Below are positions 60,468-64,000 of a DNA stretch of 64,000 nt, piece by piece. How positions within the stretch are numbered: position 1 is the first letter of the stretch; the number at the start of each line of letters is the position of its first letter. The translations under genes and the position numbers were made by a program. This DNA is from Roridomyces roridus (lineage: Eukaryota > Basidiomycota > Agaricomycetes > Agaricales > Mycenaceae): the NCBI GenBank assembly GCA_029378245.1, contig JARKIF010000012.1, positions 1,860,001 through 1,924,000 of the forward strand, read 5' to 3'. Below the pieces are notes generated by a model, which saw only the letters and a list, made by a program, of their open reading frames with translations, was not told the DNA's origin and made no database searches.

Positions 60468-61930
60468 CTACGCATAACACAGCACCGAGAGCGTCGCCCC
60501 GCCCTGCCCAACATGCGACACATAAACAACACCGAGGCTATCGTCCATCGCCACCGTAGCCGTGTAAAAGTTGATCTCCATACCGGCGGTGTCGAGGCGG
60601 TGGAATGTCGGGTGCCCAGCGTCGGGATACCGCACAAGCCCAAGCAAAGTCTTGGGCCGCATAATATTGTGTCTACGCTCCTCCCGGTCCATGAGGAGTG
60701 CGTACCGCCCTGATGCTCCGCATGCGAGGCCCAGAATTTCGAGGGGGTGGGCGTACGCCACTACGGGGCCGAGTAAAATTTCACCCTTGCCTCCGCAAGA
60801 CGAAGAGGAGGCAGGCCAGAAATAAACACTCCGGAGCGTTGTCCTATCGTGCAACCACGAGGTTTCGCGCGTGACGTTGAGTACACCGTACGTAGGCCGG
60901 ACGAGGAGGGCTGGTGCCGAGGACACGAAATATTTGAGGACGTCGGGAGTGGGGATGGGCATTCGCTCGACCTCGGGACGGTTAGTGCTCGCCGCTGGAG
61001 TCCGGATCCGCAGTGCGATGTAGGGCTGACTCTTATCTTGCCCGTTCACGTAGAAATCGTCTCCGTGGCGCACGCAGACGGGGTAAGAGCCCGCGCGGAA
61101 TCCCAGTGGGACGAAATGCACGATAGACTCGCCCAGGTTGGAGTAAACGAGTACGGAGCGCTCGTGGATGGAGCTCGTGTAGACCATCCCGATGACTCTG
61201 TCGTCGAGCGATACGTCAGGGATGGCGACGGGCTTGAGATCGACTGCGGGGAATTCGGTGCAGTGGATGAGGGATACGAGGACTTGCTTGGCGTCTCTGT
61301 AGTCGATCTTGATACCCATGAGTCTCAGGGAGGTCCTGCAGCGAATGAATGTAGTTTTTGAGGCGATGATATACGCACCTGCTCTTTGACGCCAGTCCAA
61401 TATAACATTCTCCGACAGTCTGGAACGGCGGTGCTCTTCCGAGACGATAATCCGCATCCTGGTCCCGATGGTGACACTCCCCAAGCCGCGCTCCCGAAGT
61501 GGTGTCCCAGCAGACAAGTCGCGCAGCCGTGTTAGTCACGACCATCCTCGTCCCAGGGACAACACATATCTCGAGATAGTTGTCGTCCAGCTGGAGATGT
61601 TTGACAGAGACTGGAAACGTTGCGCGCTTGGATGACGTCCAATTCCGCCGGAGAGTGTAAGCGTGGATGGCGAGTTTGCGGAGAGTTTGGATGGGGAGAG
61701 AGAGGAGGTACACGGGGAGGGGGCAAGGGAGGGGTTGCCTATGAACAAATTGGATACGATACAAGGCTTTGAGCCAGAAATCCTTCGTCGAGCTGAGGGA
61801 TTCGAAGGATGAGCAGGTCTGGCCGGGTGTGACCTATTGGGAGTTTTTCGACGCTCACCATAAGCAGTTGAAGGGAATCTTGCAGATCGAGGAAAAAGGT
61901 GACTCTACTAGGACGACATCCAGCGGCATA
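60468..61930 (-). CDS. F-box-family-like protein with WD-type C-terminal part (5' end unclear)
   Basis: Frames joined by short introns give DFWLKALYRIQFVHRQPLPC, LRKLAIHAYTLRRNW, LVCWDTTSGARLGE, GECYIGLASKSR, then (intron GTGCGT..CTGCAG near 61335-61378) LRLMGIKIDYRDAKQVLVSL and a long C-terminal beta-rich region ending LSVLCYA (stop 60468). This is the body of the large agaric F-box family in which an N-terminal F-box binds Skp1. Upstream, MPLDVVL at about 61927 resembles the start of an F-box, but the frame runs into a stop and no joining intron of normal length is seen. The first exon is thus degenerate or lost and the gene may be a 5'-truncated pseudogene. Confidence 0.6.
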
Positions 61931-61979
61931 TTCCTGATACCGTTAGGTACAGGTCTCTATAGGGCGCCCTAATTTTTGG

Positions 61980-63148
61980 TTTTTGCGGGCCATCACGTTT
62001 TTGTAAGTAGTTTTCGCGTCAGCACTGATGCATCCAGCCAAATGCTGCGTGAAGTTGGCGTGAAGCCGATGATTGCCGCGCCCCCAACACAGTAGTGATG
62101 ACCTCAACTTCCGGGAGCAGTCGTATCCGACAGATCTTTCAACATCTGTGCAAATGTCATGCACAGATGTCGGGTTCTTTGCCGATGGAAATCCCAGGAC
62201 TGTCACAGTAACCCCTTTCGAAGGGTTTGCTCTTGCGTTCCGCCTCTCGACCCAATCTCGACCGCCGCCTTCCCGGGCGCCTCCACATTTGAAAGCTGGG
62301 GCGAGCACCAACCAATTTAATTGAACATGAATCAGGCTTGACAAGCCCTTTAACTTATCCGGATTCCCGCCCTCTCCACTGGCAGTTTCACCGACGCCCA
62401 ACCGACGCCAGCGGCCACACCCACGGCTAACTTGTTGCCTGGTTCACCAATCGTCAGTCTGCTATGGTCTACTTTGAGGGCGCACCATTTCATCATCAAG
62501 AGCTCCTGCGGTCCCTTGTGGGAAGCACCGGAGGAGCCTGACACAGCTGAAGACCAAACATCAGCCGAACGACGGGACCACCGACAACATTACATGTTAC
62601 TCCGCAGAACACCTAAGATTCAATAGCTCGGGTCGCGCTTGCAGCCGCCAAGATACTTCACATACCAACATGATAGGTGTCCCATGTTCTCTGACTTGAA
62701 AATCAGAAATGGACACCATTTGTTTTACAAAGGGCTGCGGAGCAAGGGAGTGCGGCGCGTAGCGGCGCACGGACGAGCACCGATGAATGATGCTGCATTT
62801 TCCTCCTCTCCTCTCTCCTTGGCTTTCAACTCACATTTTCTGACTCAAGGCCTTCTTGGTGGGCAGGAGCGAGGGAGTGCAGCGCCAAGCGGCGCACGGA
62901 CGAGCGATCATTGCAACATCGTGGATGTACACGAATGCAACGCGCCGCCCGTCCTCACCCACAATTTAATGTGGTTGTTTTCGTTCTTTCCCTGAGCCTG
63001 AATCTGAGAACAAGATTACTATACGGTCTTGGTGGAACTTGTTGTCCGTGAGAAAATTGCGAGGAAAACGGGCTCGATGTTCACGCATTGCCGCTTTCGG
63101 TAGCAGGCCTTGCCGCTTGCCGGCCCTACAGCTTTATCGGACAAGGAC
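61980..63148. other. Gene-poor stretch
   Basis: No gene was recognised. It contains the 39-bp repeat pair listed separately and scattered short frames. Confidence 0.45.
62740..62905 (+). repeat. Pair of 39-bp direct repeats
   Basis: 62740-62778 and 62867-62905 share GAGC(A/G)AGGGAGTGC-GCGC, AGCGGCGCACGGACGAGC with 4 or 5 differences, 88 bp apart. Origin unknown. Confidence 0.8.
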
Positions 63149-63307
63149 ATGGTGGCTCGGGTGAAAACGTGGCGTGATAATCTGGGATCAAGGATTGATC
63201 GGAGTCTACTAAGCACGATTGACAAATTTATCCCTGAGGGAGACAGTCAAATCCTGAAAGAGAGTCTCAGAGTCTTAGAGAGAATGGCGGGGAGAATGGA
63301 AGGATGA
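63149..63307 (+). CDS. Short unrecognised open frame
   Basis: From ATG 63149 the frame MVARVKTWRDNLGSRIDRSL..KFIPEGDSQILKESL..RMEG is open to 63307 and has ordinary protein composition. No domain is recognised and no upstream exon is evident. It could be an exon of a small gene or chance. Confidence 0.2.
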   Translation: MVARVKTWRDNLGSRIDRSLLSTIDKFIPEGDSQILKESLRVLERMAGRMEG

Positions 63308-63539
63308 AGCGCGCGATAAGTAGGTATGAGGTAAGGACAAGGAACTGGGTCAAGCGGGTGTGGCAAATTGCGACTCTGAGTGGTGCGTATCCCTACTCCA
63401 GAAATTTTGCCGCGCCAGGGTCTCATGATCGACGCGGTTCATGAACCATGAACGTCGATCGACAAAGGGATTTGAAAGGAATTCATATACAACATCTCGG
63501 TCAATTACTATTGGACACTACTTACTCGGTTACGCATTT

Positions 63540-64000
63540 TCAAAACTCTCCTTCGACCCGGCTCAAAACCTCCACGATATACCGTATCCAGGCCAAGTCT
63601 GAGGCCCTTTGATCCAAAGCGAAAAACGCACGCACAGCCTCCACGTCGACGGCAAAATACGTCTGCAGCGTGCCGTCCAAGTCGCCAGGGTCCGCAACGC
63701 GTTCCAGCACGAGGTTGGCACGAGGCCAAGGCAAGTCTCTCCTTCATGATCATCTGAACTTGCCTCACGCTCCTGCCCATCCGACTTGAGCGCTAGCTCT
63801 GCCCACGTCATCACCTCCAGCAGATACGCAACAAACTCTCTCACCGTGGCTCCCCGCTCCACATCCCTATCCCCATCACGATGCGCCGAGTTCCCATCCT
63901 CAGACTCCGCCTCAGTTACAACGGTAGAACCAAAATCACTCCACGCCCTCAACGCATCGACGACGCCGTCCATCGTGTCCCTCCCAAATGTCGAGCGAGA
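63540..64000 (-). CDS. Unrecognised gene cut by the window end (3' part)
   Basis: Two good frames are seen on the minus strand. The upstream one contains FVAYLLEVMTWAELALKSDGQE (ATG at 63973 or further upstream) and the last one NLVLERVADPGDLDGTLQTYFAVD..RASDLAWIRYIVEVLSRVEGEF with the stop at 63540. A GTGAGG donor at about 63767 separates them; the acceptor is uncertain. The composition is helical and acidic. No family is recognised. The gene may start beyond position 64000. Confidence 0.4.

Noticed and set aside
60417..60713. Plus-strand frames over 60.4-61.4 kb
   Set aside because: They are shadows of the minus-strand F-box-family gene, which has continuous conserved-type coding sequence.

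Overview
This is eukaryotic DNA from a filamentous basidiomycete, most likely an Agaricomycete (a Mycena-like agaric is a guess from family content). The support is many short introns (about 45-70 nt, GT..AG, often with CTAAC/CTGAC branch sites), genes on both strands with short spacers, an expanded family of MYND zinc-finger proteins, F-box proteins of agaric type, secreted carbohydrate-active enzymes, and fungal Helitron and hAT-type elements. Gene models were built by hand by joining frames at GT/AG sites where the joined protein restores a known motif. Exact starts are weaker than the domain calls.

Layout. 1-11 kb: a membrane-anchored serine carboxypeptidase (S10, minus), a small DsbA-like thioredoxin-fold protein (plus), then about 6.5 kb poor in clear genes with diverged duplications and a few weak gene candidates. 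11.1-18 kb: a dispersed repeat (R1) split by a 6.3-kb decayed Helitron, which itself carries a 648-bp hAT-type MITE inside its helicase gene; a second copy of the repeat (R2, 22.6-23.3 kb) gives the empty site. 18-30 kb: short-chain dehydrogenase without its catalytic Tyr, ferric reductase, dual-specificity phosphatase, alpha-L-rhamnosidase (GH78) and a CBM1-GH5 endoglucanase.

30-50 kb: a cluster of MYND-finger paralogues. A (plus) and B (minus) are convergent. C (plus) is a pseudogene with a 2-kb hAT-like insertion, which in turn contains a 604-bp MITE. D (plus) lies at 48-50 kb and a fifth, eroded tail fragment at 60 kb. A GT90 glycosyltransferase sits between B and C. A GH13 alpha-glucosidase, a pepsin-like protease and an F-box protein lie between C and D.

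50-64 kb: MDR-type oxidoreductase, NCS1 nucleobase permease, MFS drug:H+ antiporter, a small multi-pass membrane protein, a tandem pair of tRNA-like (box-B containing) units, the MYND relic, an F-box-type protein lacking a visible F-box, and at the right edge a gene cut by the window.

No prokaryotic features (operons, CRISPR, IS elements) are present. The carbohydrate enzymes and transporters suggest a saprotroph digesting plant polysaccharides, but nothing shows they are co-regulated. The most unusual material is the MYND family cluster with its shared TGAC..GTCA promoter element, the nested transposons that date and disrupt copy C, the Helitron whose ends can be placed to the base, and the duplicated pol III-like units.
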